Part shown: positions 20,640 to 30,679 of the stretch, one piece after another | Layout of the letters: each line of letters begins with the position of its first letter | How positions within the stretch are numbered: position 1 is the stretch's first letter | NCBI GenBank assembly: GCA_034231615.1 | Contig: CM067302.1 | Coordinates: 13,134,820 to 13,198,819, forward strand | DNA from: Meghimatium bilineatum | Taxonomy: Eukaryota; Mollusca; Gastropoda; Stylommatophora; Philomycidae | Reading direction: 5' to 3' | DNA length: 64,000 bases | Notes under the pieces: model-generated | Told to the model about the DNA's origin: nothing | What the model saw: the letters and a program-made list of their open reading frames with translations, nothing else | The model's database searches: none | Position numbers and translations under genes: made by a program

Positions 20640-21585
20640 ATATATCCCTTTTCCTATATGTGGGAAAAGGGAGGACATCGTGGGAAGAGAAGAGAAAGAA
20701 CAAAGAGGTTATGTCAACACTGCGTGAGATTAAAGTATTATTATAAAAATTAAAAACACGTAAATCAAATATGAAGGAATTATTAAAAGACCGTGTACAT
20801 ACACACGTAGCCTACATACACATATAGACCTTATTTGAGGGTAAACAAACAAGAGGTAGGCAGATGTAATATAATCTTGGGGTCTTTGTTAATTATAATA
20901 TTTTATGGTAGTGTGTCCTGATATAACCTAATTGCACTTTGTTGTCGTCTGGTTGAAAGAAGCACGCCTCTACAAAAGAGAGGCAAACTCATTAACTACC
21001 AGAAAAAGTTGAACATTCGTTGCCGTTATCCTTCGTTGCGGAGACGTCACTTGTTTATGAATATATTAGAAAATATTACAAAACCAGCCTTATAGATATC
21101 TAATGAGAATATCAAAGGTCAAGGCGTAGAAATAACACATGATTAGATGACGTATTACACGCCTTTGAACTGTCTGTCAATAATGACTTATCTATGTTTA
21201 ATTCATTTCATTTCTAATGTATCCAAAACTATATTGCTTCATTATTCACGTCAAATGCATACTCCACATCCCTCTTCAAGTCATAAGTCTGGAATCATTC
21301 AACCGTAACGCACATTTAGCTAAACTTCAAATGTACAGCTAAATCTAATAATAAATATGGGCCTACTTATTAGTGACAGTAAATTACCTGTTACCTGAAA
21401 TATTACAGCGAAAGGGTTAATCTCTGCATCAATTCGTTTTCAGTTTCTATGGGTCTTTTCGAGGCTGTCACAGATATGATAATATATCTGTAAGCAATGT
21501 GAAACCTATAGATGGTTGATACATTCATTCGAAATCGATGTGGTCATATGTAGGTCATTTAAATATATATATATATACCCTATAT
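20640..21585. other. AT-rich stretch with two LINE D shards
   Basis: TTTGAGGGTAAACAAACAAG and AGGTAGGCAGATGTAAT near 20833-20872 recall the LINE D segment LLEGKVKGKRARGRQ, and CCTTCGTTGCGGAGACG at 21030-21046 recalls its 3' end. Otherwise no feature is recognised; an (AT)n run lies near 21560. Confidence 0.4.
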
Positions 21586-21589
21586 TTGT

Positions 21590-21716
21590 GCATCCGAACG
21601 GTTTAGAAAGCAAGGGTAAACAAGTGAACATATTTATATTACGTAGAAAAGTAGAAAATCACTGCCGACAAAAAATCCTGGATTGATACCTATGTACTGA
21701 ATAGGATACTCCCCAG
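21590..21716 (+). mobile_element. SINE N tail
   Basis: GCATCCGAACGGTTTAGAAAG, then ATATTTATATTACGTAGAAAA and ATCCTGGATTGATACC match the tail of the tRNA-headed element at 34080-34275. Confidence 0.65.
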
Positions 21717-21717
21717 A

Positions 21718-21870
21718 AGACGGATCTGTCGTGCAATTGGTGCAAATAAAACTGCCACCCAAAGCATTTTCATTTTCTGGACTACATCCTGCTGGAAATC
21801 TAATAGGACCATGGTTCTACTACAAGACAGATCCAGCGGGAGTTTGAGAATGAACGCTGAAGAAGAAGAA
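21718..21870 (+). mobile_element. SINE H copy
   Basis: AAGACGGATCTGTCGTGCAAT, GCAAATAAAACTGCCACCCAA, GACTACATCCTGCTGGAAAT and GTTTGAGAATGAACGCTGAAG followed by AAGAAGAA. Compared with the shared sequence of the other copies, it carries the single hairpin-like AGGACCATGGTTCTACT block. Confidence 0.87.
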
Positions 21871-22243
21871 TAAGAATATATATATATACATCGTCAGTGT
21901 GGCAACCGTTGCCTAACTTCTAGTTCATGGTCCACATAATAGGACCGCTGTCTTCTTTCCAGATATGTTGTAGGGGACAACTAATGAACGATGGAGACAG
22001 ACTACATATTTAAATATTTAGATCGCATTCCAAAAATAGCCAAGCCGTGTCGAAGTAATCAGAGAATGACCAACGAAATCATGACAATAATCCAAAAAGT
22101 AATGAATGAAGTCCTAGCTAATTCTGTGCAGAGGTCTTATACCATCAAGACGATTATGACGAGTTTTGTATATAGCCGGGCATCAAGTCAAAGCTGGATG
22201 TTCTAATTTGCATAGTTTACATACAGTTGTATTGAAGACGTCC

Positions 22244-22445
22244 GGTAAGTTTGACTCTGTGGTCACAAGTGATGAACATTGTGTGGTCACAGGTGAAGAA
22301 CATTGTGTGGTCACAAGTGAAGAACATTGTGTGGTCACAAGTGAAGAACATTGTGTGGTCACAGGTAAAGAACATTGTGTGGTCACAAGTGAAGAACATT
22401 GTGTGGTCACAAGTGAAGAACAGTGTGTGGTCATAAACGGTCAGC
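22244..22445. repeat. 24-bp minisatellite
   Basis: Eight copies of GTGGTCACAAGTGAAGAACA plus TTGT, with two AAGTGA-to-AGGTGA or AGGTAA variants. Open frames on both strands result from the 24-bp period. Confidence 0.94.
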
Positions 22446-22469
22446 ATTAATACCGCTACGTCCGCATGT

Positions 22470-22738
22470 TGTAGAGACACGAAAGGTGAGGACCAAATAG
22501 CAACACTGTTGACCCCCATGCATATCGTAAGAGATGACTAAGGAAGTCATGGGGTCTAGCTGGCTGTCCTCTTTCCCACATATGAAAATTATCAGAGGTC
22601 ATGCTCCAGTCGGATCTGTCTGGCAGAAAGGCACATATAGCGAAGAAACTGTGTATGCTATGACACAAACACTGCAGTCTCCAGAATACGTTTTGCGAAT
22701 TTGCTGGAGTTTAACAATCAGCGCAGAAGGAGATGCCA
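22470..22738 (+). mobile_element. SINE G copy, diverged, full length
   Basis: From GAGACACGAAAGGTGAGGAC through TCGTAAGAGATGACTAAGGA, GTCATGCTCCAGTCGGATCT, CTATGACACAAACACTGCAG to CAGCGCAGAAGGAGA. The order equals that of 26395-26665. Confidence 0.72.
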
Positions 22739-22784
22739 CCACATAGTTGCAGATGATGATGTGAACATTCAGGCTACATACACC

Positions 22785-23113
22785 TGAATCTACTAACTGT
22801 GTAGCAAGCTACATACATACATACATGGATCCCCTCTCCGTGTAGCAGGATACATAAATACATGGATCCCCTCTCCGTGTAGCAGGCTACATACATACAT
22901 GGATCCCCCTCTCCGTGTAGAAGGCTACATACACATGTGGACCCCATCTCCGTGTAGGTGGTTACATACACATTTGGATCCCGTCTCTGTGTAGCAAGCT
23001 ACATACATACATGACTCCCCCTTCCTCTTGTGCAGGAGGCTACATACACAAATATACTCCCCCCCCCCTCGTTGTGTAGCAGGCTACATACACACACAGA
23101 TCCCCCCTCTGTG
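22785..23113. repeat. 37-bp minisatellite, left half
   Basis: Nine or so copies of GTGTAGCAGGCTACATACAT plus ACATGGATCCCCTCTCC with strong divergence. The array resumes at 23517-23635 after a LINE insertion. Confidence 0.88.
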
Positions 23114-23122
23114 TAGGAATCT

Positions 23123-23507
23123 CATCATCATCAGGTGCCATGTCGGGTGGCGTAGGCGGTCATGCTCTCCACAGCTCTCTGTCCACAGTATTATGTATCA
23201 AAGTCGTTGTTGTTTCCTTGCCGTGCCAGGTTGTCAAACTGTCTAATATTTTCTCACGTTGTCGCCCTCTGTCTCTGGTGCCTTCAATCTTGCCTGTTGT
23301 GATTATGTTCTCTAAACCTGCCTGTCTCATGAAGTGGCCAAAAAAAGAAGATTGCCTTTTTCTTATATTGTTGATTAAGGTCCGTTTCGTATTTAACTCT
23401 TTCAACACCTCTACATTAGTTTTTCTGGCAGTCCATGGTATTCTCAGCATTATTCTGTAGAACCACATCTCTGTTGCCTCCAATCTCCCACTTTCCAGTT
23501 TGTTTAT
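23123..23507 (-). mobile_element. LINE I, 5'-truncated insertion with 9-bp target duplication
   Basis: The minus strand keeps an open frame of about 110 codons: EATEMWFYRIMLRIPWTARK, TNVEVLKELNTKRTLINN, FFGHFMRQAGLEN, IEGTRDRGRQREKILDSL and RELWRA before the CATCATCATC (TGATGATGATG) tail. The insertion splits the 37-bp minisatellite and is flanked by TAGGAATCT at 23114-23122 and 23508-23516. It is a textbook 5'-truncated LINE insert. Confidence 0.92.
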
Positions 23508-23516
23508 TAGGAATCT

Positions 23517-23637
23517 ACATATACAAATAGACTCTCCCCCCCTCTTGTATAGCAGGCTATATACACATAGACCTTCCCCTCTCTGTATAGGAGGCTACAT
23601 ACACACACAGACAGTTCCCCCTCTCTGTGTAGGTGAA
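23517..23637. repeat. 37-bp minisatellite, right half
   Basis: Three further units (GTATAGCAGGCTATATACAC and similar) continue the array of 22785-23113. Confidence 0.85.
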
Positions 23638-23829
23638 TTCTTGAAGCATCGAATAATGTTAAATGTAGGAGTTATCTGTTTTACTAAACTGAATTCAGTA
23701 GTTATCTTCCCTTTTTCTCTAACATGTACACGGGAAACAAAAGCGTCATTGCGTGTAATAAGCGTCAAGGCTACAATTAATCTACTTAAAGTCTATGTCA
23801 CGTTTCGTTGGTTATCATGAATTTTCACA

Positions 23830-24012
23830 GATTTCTGTAGCGTGTGTATGCTGTCCATAATTCTGCTATCAATGTTCCCCCATGCCACAATGCCAGTTTG
23901 TCTAGCGTCTTCTATCTTGGTCTTCCCCTATTCTGCTGATTGAATTGTCCAAGATTTGCCTCCATACATCCGAATTGGTACTATATAACTTCTAATAACT
24001 CTCTATCTGACC
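23830..24012 (-). mobile_element. LINE fragment, strongly decayed
   Basis: Minus strand: VRSYIVPIRMYGGKSWTIQS, then a stop, and in another frame KTLDKLALWHGGTL, AELWTAYTRYR. These correspond to the YG-x-E-x-W box and to the LINE I tail LTTWHGKET...LWRAMTAY. Confidence 0.55.
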
Positions 24013-24202
24013 CTAATTATCCATAATCAATATACTTCATCAACTGTTGATCAGTGCTACGATCTATTTCTTACACAGGGATATCTCGACAACAGTTCAC
24101 AGACACTGTAGCACTGGCAAGTGTTTCCAATCTAATGTCCTCTTTGTGAAATATTCTTCTTCATTTGCCTACTTTTTCCAGCTCTCACAAGTCAGCAAGA
24201 TA

Positions 24203-24374
24203 CAGTTGAATTTCATTATATCAACATGGCCTGGGCCGGCAAAATATGTATGTAATAACAGAAATTCGCTATATACAGTACAAACATAATAGAAAAAATA
24301 TAATTGTGGATTTTGAAAGTTTTGTTATATAAGGAAATGTGTTATAGCCGAATGCGTTATATAGAGATCCACTG
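24203..24374. mobile_element. MITE with pogo/Tigger-like ends
   Basis: The left end CAGTTGAATTTCATTATATC and the right end, read on the minus strand, CAGTGGATCTCTATATAACG are imperfect inverted repeats. Both are bounded by TA (24201-24202 and 24375-24376), the target duplication of the Tc1/mariner superfamily. The 172-bp body, with repeated GTTATAT-like motifs, contains no coding sequence. The pogo/Tigger link is inferred from the shape of the ends. Confidence 0.6.
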
Positions 24375-24379
24375 TATAA

Positions 24380-24985
24380 CTTCATAAATACACTTTTCCA
24401 TGCAAACTATTTCCTACAGACACTATATCTATGACACACATTTTCACACGCACTAAACTAACCTCTCCATCATTGTATCTGGTTAAAAATCTTTCTTCGT
24501 CAGGTCTAAGCGTGTGCTACAACCAACAATGTCCTTGTGGTTACGTGACACACCCACACTCATGAACTGTTACTAACATTTGTGAATACCATCTCTGTAT
24601 GTACTGGTGTACCGTGTCCTTCGCCTGTTATACAGTGCAAAATAATCTTTGGGATTCATCCTTTTAAAAATAACACAAATTGGCTTTCCCGTGATGTCCA
24701 TTGGCTGTACAAAAAATTACAAATTAAGAGCACGAGAAAGTCAAAAAGTCACTCTCGAACAACGAATCCCAAACTTATTTACTCCGTATATATATCTTGC
24801 CGATTCTTTTGGGTTCCCCATAGACCCCTTGCTTAACTAATATTTAATTTTCCTAAATATATTAACCTCATATTTGTTTTTGACATCTGTTACGTTACCA
24901 CTCACTTTGATAGGGTTTACGGTAGAGTGGACAATTGTTAACAACAAAATGAACGTGAACATTTCTTTTTAATTATCATCTTTAT
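24380..24985. other. no supported feature
   Basis: AT-rich DNA; an 84-codon frame at 24582 has no recognisable domain and I do not call it. Confidence 0.35.
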
Positions 24986-24987
24986 TG

Positions 24988-25096
24988 CATTGCAGCGAGT
25001 ACATTGCAACGAGTACATTGCAACGAGTACATTGCAACGAGTACATTGCAGCGAGTACATTGCAACGAGTACATTGCAGCGAGTACATTGCAACGA
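24988..25096. repeat. 14-bp minisatellite next to LINE L
   Basis: Eight copies of ACATTGCAACGAGT (some GCAGCG). The array directly abuts the start of the LINE L fragment, and its frame fuses by chance with the LINE reading frame. Confidence 0.93.
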
Positions 25097-25680
25097 TAAT
25101 AAACAGCTAAAACAAGTTAAGGAGTTCTCTTACTTAGGAACCATTATATCGAGTGAAGGGAAAACCAGTAAAGAGATACAAAATAGATGCAACAAAACAT
25201 ACCAGATCCTAGGACAGATGACACGTATTTTCAAGAACAAAAATGTAAACATTGACACTGAAGTTGAATTATACAAGACTATTATCATACCATCACTGTG
25301 CTACCAGGGCCAAACCTTGACAATGACAGCACAAGACAAAAGAAAACCAGTGACAGTAGAAATGACATGTCTACGAAGAATAATTTTGGAGTGTTATTAA
25401 GAGATAGAATTAGAAACGATAACATTAGACAGATAACCAAAACAATACCAGTATTGGAACACATTAAAAGACAACAGATTAAGTGGTTTTCACACGCTTC
25501 CAGATTACCAATAGACAACATGCCACAGATGGACATGATACATAGACATAACGGCTACAACGCCAGAAGCAGACCATGTAAAAGATGGATCACAAATTCA
25601 AAGAAGCCACAGGAACAAGCTTGCAAACAGGAAAGCCATCTCCGGAGAACTCTTCTACACCTGACGCTGCACTGAAAACA
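25097..25680 (+). mobile_element. LINE L, best-preserved copy
   Basis: Frame 1: KQLKQVKEFSYLGTIISSEG, TSKEIQNRCNK, then VELYKTIIIPSLCYQGQTLT and VTVEMTCLRRIILE, ending at a frameshift near 25385. The ORF resumes in another frame: LLRDRIRNDNIRQITKTIP, IKRQQIKWFSHASRLPIDN and SRPCKRWITNSKK to a stop at 25675. So this is a single-frameshift pseudogene of the post-palm region. Confidence 0.88.
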
Positions 25681-25803
25681 AGGGATACAACGAGAACTCT
25701 TCTATACCTGACGCTGCACTGCAAACAAGGGATACAACGAGAACTCTTCTATACCTGACGCTGCACTGCAAACAAGGGATACAACGTATAGATAGATAGA
25801 TAA
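25640..25803. repeat. triplicated LINE L tail plus (GATA)n
   Basis: A 48-bp segment starting GAACTCTTCTACACCTGACG and ending AGGGATACAAC is present three times in tandem, followed by GATAGATAGATA. The single copy and a GATA run also end the LINE L copy at 32745-33050, so the segment belongs to the LINE. Confidence 0.88.
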
Positions 25804-26390
25804 AACGAGTACATTTCATGTACCTCCATTTTTAAATATTTTATTTTTGGCTCACTGACATGGACTCCTACCAAGCCGAAATAGATCATTGGGGGTCCAT
25901 ATAAACCGCTCTGAGAACCTATGATCTAGAGCTATGATGCGTAACTTCAAAGGGTAATGTCTGCACTCGGTGTCCTTAAGATGTGTATGAACGATTTTTA
26001 GAATTTATTTAGAGACATACTCCTGATGTATCATACAAACAAGAGCTTATTGTTCTTGCGCAAGTTCTGACGATCTGTTCAGTGTGGAAGGTGATTGTTC
26101 TCTCTGGACGGCGTTCATCTGTGTCCTCTTTTGAAACTGGACTAAAATGTTGGAGATTTTCTTAGATAAGAGTTTTCGAAATGTAATGACAGCATTTCGA
26201 AAGTTTGCAAACCTTTTCATCAAGCCGAAACAGAAATAAATGCACACACTGTTGAATATTAATGTCCATTTTTGAAATGCGAGGGGACAACTAGGTCACC
26301 TTCACGTATATTATTATACATTGGGCATACCCGAAGTTATATACTTCTTGTTTTTGTGTATACACTGACGAGTGGTTATTATATGTTCCT
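25804..26390. other. no firm feature
   Basis: A 66-codon minus-strand frame (26047-26247) has no recognisable domain. TTTTCATCAAGCCGAAACAG at 26215 vaguely resembles the CGAAAC signature family. Confidence 0.3.
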
Positions 26391-26394
26391 GATC

Positions 26395-26668
26395 GCCCGT
26401 GTGTTGCCGTGTCCCGAAAGGGGAGCAAAGAATAGAAACACTATTTAACTTCCACGCATGTCGTAAAAGGCGACTAAGGAGGTTATGCGATGGAGATGGC
26501 TGTCCGATCCCATATAGGGTCAGTGACCCACAGCCATGCTGAAGTCGGATGTGTCAGAACGAAAGGCGCAGATATCGCAGCAGTGCCGTAAACCATGACA
26601 CAACGCATTCTGTTCTCTGGACTACATCCTGCTAATCTGCAGGAGTCTGAGAACGAACGCAGAAGAAG
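26395..26668 (+). mobile_element. SINE G, full-length reference copy
   Basis: Runs from CCCGTGTGTTGCCGTGTCCC and CGAAAGGGGAGCAAAGAATA through ACGCATGTCGTAAAAGGCGA, GGCTGTCCGATCCCATATAG, GAAGTCGGATGTGTCAGAAC and CTGGACTACATCCTGCTAAT to a GAACGCAGAAGAAGA end. No clear tRNA boxes are visible. Ten or more copies are in the window, in both orientations. Confidence 0.9.
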
Positions 26669-26745
26669 ATATATTCCTGATTAATAACAATAATTTAAAT
26701 AATATGGTATTCCGAAAAGATATCAGTCCTAAAATTTATTGAGAC

Positions 26746-26897
26746 AAGTTGTGATAACCAACAACACACAACATGGATTATGAGAAAACACGTCAGACAA
26801 AAGTTGTGATAACCAACAACACACAACATGGATTATGAGAAAACACGTCAGACAAAAGTTGTGATAACCAACCACACACAACATGGACTATGAGAAG
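26746..26897. repeat. 55-bp tandem repeat, 2.7 copies
   Basis: Unit starts AGTTGTGATAACCAACAACA and ends AAAACACGTCAGACAAA; starts at 26747, 26802 and 26857. Confidence 0.93.
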
Positions 26898-27234
26898 CGG
26901 CCACGTGGGTAAATTTATGTCTAAGAAATATTGAATTATTTCACGTGTGGGTGACTTATGTTCAATTTATATATGTTGTGTGGGCGGGTGGTTTATCTGT
27001 GTAGCCGAATGATAGTATTTATATATAGTTATACTGTGTATGTGTTCATTTTCGGGGAATATCCGATAGGCATATGTGTCAAATATTACAAATGTATTTT
27101 TGTTACTATAGTGCGATTCTTTCTTTCGTTTCTGCATGTTTTCCTGTGTAGAAGTGCAGATAGGCTTTCTGTGGGTTGTGTAAATAAAGACCGCTTTGTC
27201 AGGGCAGACGCCACGACATATAGAGGAAGGATTT

Positions 27235-27345
27235 TTATTGTACCTTCGAAAGAAAAAATCCTGTCCCAACAATGGATTGAACCCGGGAATTCAAGGGTCT
27301 GAGAACGGCGCGCTAACCACACTACCATGCGCTCCACTATAGTAC
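27235..27345 (-). mobile_element. tRNA-like SINE head
   Basis: Minus strand: GGAGCGCATGGTAGTGTGGT, TAGCGCGCCGTTCTCAGACC and CCCGGGTTCAATCCATTG form A-box and B-box regions with tRNA-like spacing. The body beyond contains T-rich sequence; it is probably a SINE rather than a functional tRNA because no matching acceptor strand is seen. Confidence 0.55.
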
Positions 27346-27940
27346 ATTTCAATATATCGAATTCACTGATCCTTATAAGATTACTGGACACTGACAAATT
27401 GTTTCTAGTCTACTTGTTCTTTGCCGGTGCTACTGTGGCACGACTGGAGAACAAGAAGTAGACTCAAGTTGCTATGCGAGTGGGTGCTATTAAGTCGACC
27501 TAGTTAAAATCCATGTTGCTGCATGATTTTACCCTTTAACACGTGATATTATGTCTTTAGCAAGATGTAGTAATACTACCACCTGTCATGCATGTCATAA
27601 GAGGATACTAAGAATGCTGTTTGGCGGGTTAGGGCCCATTCTGATAAACTTCACTGTGAGGAATATTAAAAGCCAAAACCTGACCTGATGTGAAGGAATT
27701 CATATTTTAGTTGTAACATGACTTAAATGTTCAAGATCGTCACGGCAAAACACCCCCCCCCTCCCCACACTTCCCTTCCACATCTAGGAATTTAAGATGT
27801 GCAGTAAAACTTTTGTTCTTGACACATTCCACCTTACAGTAATATTGAGTCAGTCTTCTATGTTTCTGACGTACACTTTAACAAGTGTCTACAGTACAAG
27901 TAGACGCCACCACATGTTGAATTATTTCCCTGTCTATTTT
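27345..27940. other. no supported feature
   Basis: No coding or repeat signal recognised. A poly-C run lies near 27750. Confidence 0.3.
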
Positions 27941-27944
27941 GGTA

Positions 27945-28100
27945 AATTTTATGTGCATCATTTAATCATTGAAATATTTATTTATTTAGGGTTGGGGTTA
28001 GGGTTAGTTACGTAAAGCTCAACTATCCTAACCCGAAATATAACCCAAAATATAACCCAAAATCAAAATAAATAATTATTTAAATGATGAACATGACATT
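27945..28100. mobile_element. palindromic element with TTAGGG-like core
   Basis: TGTGCATCATTTAA (27952) and TTAAATGATGAACA (28080) are inverted copies. Inside, TTATTTATTTAGGGTTGGGG and TTAGGGTTAG on the left face CTAACCC and two AACCC blocks on the right. The whole 145 bp can fold back on itself. It looks like a MITE carrying telomere-like repeats by chance or origin; no TSD was established. Confidence 0.5.
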
Positions 28101-28309
28101 TTCAAACAATAAACAAGGGAAATAACTCGACTTTGTGGTAGCGTCTTCTTGTACTGTACCAAAAAAAGTGTTATAGAAAATGTCATAAGTCATTCTGCAG
28201 ATGAAAGTACAAATCCATAGCTTGGTATAAAGAACATGACAGACAAATTCTCGTACTCGCCTCGGCGAGTCTACCATCATCACTTATCATTCGATTTCAG
28301 CATACTTTT

Positions 28310-28560
28310 TGTGAGTTCATTCCTGAACACCCACCGGATTTCTTTTACAGCAGGACAATGGGTCCTACACTATTTCAAGCAGGACAATGGCTCCTACAAA
28401 ATATCCAGCAGGACAATGGGTCCTACACAATTTGCAGCAGGATAATGGGTCCTACAAGATTCCAGCAGGAAAATGGGTACTACAGGATTTCCAGCAGTAT
28501 GTAGTCCAGAGAACAAAGTTGTTTTGTGTCGCCGTTTTATTTGTGTGTCCGTATTTTTCC
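28310..28560 (-). mobile_element. SINE H copy with about 29-bp internal tandem units
   Basis: Begins GAGTTCATTCCTGAACACCC, ends CAGTATGTAGTCCAGAG...GTCGCCGTTTTATTTG. Between them are five copies of a unit around CAGCAGGACAATGGGTCCTA. This is an expansion of the same hairpin-like part as in the arrays at 11108 and 46135, but with a different unit length. Confidence 0.85.
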
Positions 28561-28589
28561 GTTGTTAACTAAACTAAACGTGGTTTTTA

Positions 28590-29008
28590 ACAGTCTCACA
28601 GCAGAGGAAAATCGTTACATGTGAAATGAAGTGTCTGAGAAAAACTACAATGGGTACCAAACTAGATAAAATAAGAAATGAGGAAAAGAGTTGGTATACT
28701 ATCATGTATTGAACATCAACAAGAATGTACTGAAAGACAGCAAATAAAATAGTTCGGTGACCTTATGAGAATGAACCGAAACCAAATGTCAATAAGAGCA
28801 TATAATAAAATTATATCCGGACATAAAGTCAAAGGTAGACCAAGAAAACGGTGGATAGAAAACATCAAGATAACCTTGAACAAACATGGACTTAATGCAA
28901 CCAAGACTATATATTTGACCTTGGAACGACAACTTAAGCTTCCATCCCTACGATTAACGGCAAGTGTGAATACACTTATGCATCATTCATCTGGGGACAG
29001 CCAATAGA
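28590..29008 (+). mobile_element. LINE L fragment
   Basis: CLRKTTMGTKLDKIRNEEKS, then a broken stretch, then MRMNRNQMSIRAYNKI, KVKGRPRKRWIENIKITLNK and HGLNATK. Same box order as the other LINE L copies, with two or more frameshifts. Confidence 0.8.
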
Positions 29009-29279
29009 CTGAACGATGGACATCCGTAGACATAACGCTGGTACAGTTGTCCAGTTGTACAAGATAGTTGGTTCCTATACCTACCGTCTGATCACCACGC
29101 TCAAAGCTGACAGCTGTCCAAGATACTTTTCCTTTTCTCACATTGTTGCTCTGTGTCTTTGATCGTATATCTCAGAGATAACCAACCCGTGCCGCATACG
29201 GTGATAGTGATGTTTTACAAGTGATAATATTCAGACAGAGATTATCGCCATAGAAAACGTATTAACTATTAATCTCCTT

Positions 29280-29425
29280 CTGCGTTCGTTCTCAAATTCT
29301 TACAGATTAGTAGGATGTAGTCCAGAGAACGTAATTCTTTGTGTCACTGCTTACAGCCTTTCAGTAATATCAGTTTCCTTCAATCCGATACATCTGACTT
29401 CAGCCAACTCCATCGCGTAATCTTA
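29280..29425 (-). mobile_element. SINE G copy, partial
   Basis: TTCTGCGTTCGTTCTCAAAT, AGTAGGATGTAGTCCAGAGA, then a degenerate region up to CATCTGACTTCAGCC. Confidence 0.75.
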
Positions 29426-29526
29426 GTCGCGTCTAACGAAATAGATGGCAAATCAAATATGTTGCTATTCTTTCTTCCCATTTCGGTTCGTCAACACATG
29501 AGCAAACAGTTAAACAATTTTAAGGA

Positions 29527-29690
29527 ATTCTTCTTCTTCTTCTGCGTTCATTCTCAAACTCCTGCTGGATCTCTCCTGTAGCAGTACTACTAGATCTCCA
29601 GCAGGATGCAGCCCAGAGAATGGAAATGCGTTGTATCGCCGTTTTATTTGCGCCAATGGCCCGACACATCCGTCTTCGGGGGATAAGGAA
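29527..29690 (-). mobile_element. SINE H copy
   Basis: TTCTTCTTCTTCTGCGTTC, CTCAAACTCCTGCTGGATCT, TAGCAGTACTACTAGATCT, ATGCAGCCCAGAGAATGG, GCGCCAATGGCCCGACACAT, CCGTCTTCGG in order. Slightly shortened in the hairpin region. Confidence 0.87.
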
Positions 29691-29802
29691 TTAAAAGAAC
29701 GTTGAGTATTTATATTGACTAGAAAATCACCACAGCCAACAAATGCTGGGTTGTTAAGTTAAGTCCTGTAAGGGATATGCTACCAATTCAAGAAAATAAA
29801 TT
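29691..29802 (+). mobile_element. SINE N tail
   Basis: TTTATATTGACTAGAAAATC, ACCACAGCCAACAAATGCTG and GGATATGCTACCAATT match 34200-34275. Confidence 0.7.
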
Positions 29803-29904
29803 ATCTTTAATAATTCTACAAATGTCTGTGTGAACATGTTTGTAAAGAACAGAATGTGGGCACATGTGTCGATTTGCCCAATTGAACATTGAACTACAAT
29901 GAAA

Positions 29905-30140
29905 AAGTGGCTTATTTGTACTACAGTGTGTGAAAAAAGTGGTTTATATATAACTACAGTGTGTGAAAAAGTGGTTTATATATAACTACCGTGTGTGAAA
30001 AAAGTGGTTTATATGTAACTACAGTGTGTGAAAAATGTGGTTTATTTGTACTACAGTGTGTGAAAAGAGTGGCTTATTTGTACTACAGTGTGTGAAAAAA
30101 AGTGGCTTATTTGTACTACAGTGTGTGAAAAGAAGGGCTA
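29905..30140. repeat. 31-bp minisatellite
   Basis: Eight copies around ACTACAGTGTGTGAAAAAAG followed by TGGCTTATTTGT or TGGTTTATATAT. Confidence 0.92.
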
Positions 30141-30207
30141 ATTTGAACAAAACAACAATGTAAAAAGTGACGTGTAAACTAGAGTAGAAGACACGTAGCT
30201 CAGAGAG

Positions 30208-30385
30208 CGTGAACGAGTATGCCAAAATTGGCACCTATGAATTAGATCGTGGAAAATTTGGCACATTTGAATTAGATTATGGAAAATTTGGCACATTTGA
30301 ACTAGATCCCCCGAAAATTGGCACATTTGAACTGCATGTGGAAAAATTAGCACATATTAACTATATCGTGGAATAATTTGGAATT
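30208..30385. repeat. 30-bp minisatellite
   Basis: Six diverged copies around GGAAAATTTGGCACATTTGA plus ATTAGATYRT. Similar in theme (GCACATTTGAACTAGA) to the next array at 30495. Confidence 0.88.
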
Positions 30386-30494
30386 TGAACTAATTCATGA
30401 AATAATAAAGTAATTGAAGTAGAGAATTCGTAGGGTTGCTCGTTTTAACCATGCGTGAAAAGAATGAAACACTAGATCTATATTTTAAAAGAAA

Positions 30495-30672
30495 TTTTCA
30501 CATTTGAGCTAGAGTGTAAATTAATTCGCACATCTGGACTAGAGTGTAAATTAATTAGCACATCTGGACTAGAGTGTACATTAATTAGCATATTTGGACT
30601 AGAATGTAAATTAATTAGCACATTTGGACTAGAGTGTAAATTAATTAGCACATTTGGACTAGTACAACATTT
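30495..30672. repeat. 30-bp minisatellite, second array
   Basis: Six copies around CTAGAGTGTAAATTAATTAG plus CACATTTGGA. Shares GCACATTTGRACTAGA with the previous array, so the two arrays may have a common ancestor. Confidence 0.9.
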
Positions 30673-30679
30673 TTGAGCT

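Noticed and set aside
20151..20678. 175-codon His/Tyr/Thr repeat protein on the minus strand
   Set aside because: 13-bp array (39 bp per frame cycle) gives open frames in several phases on both strands.
27975..28050. True interstitial telomere block
   Set aside because: Only two or three TTAGGG-like words per arm, embedded in a fold-back element; too short to claim a telomere fusion.
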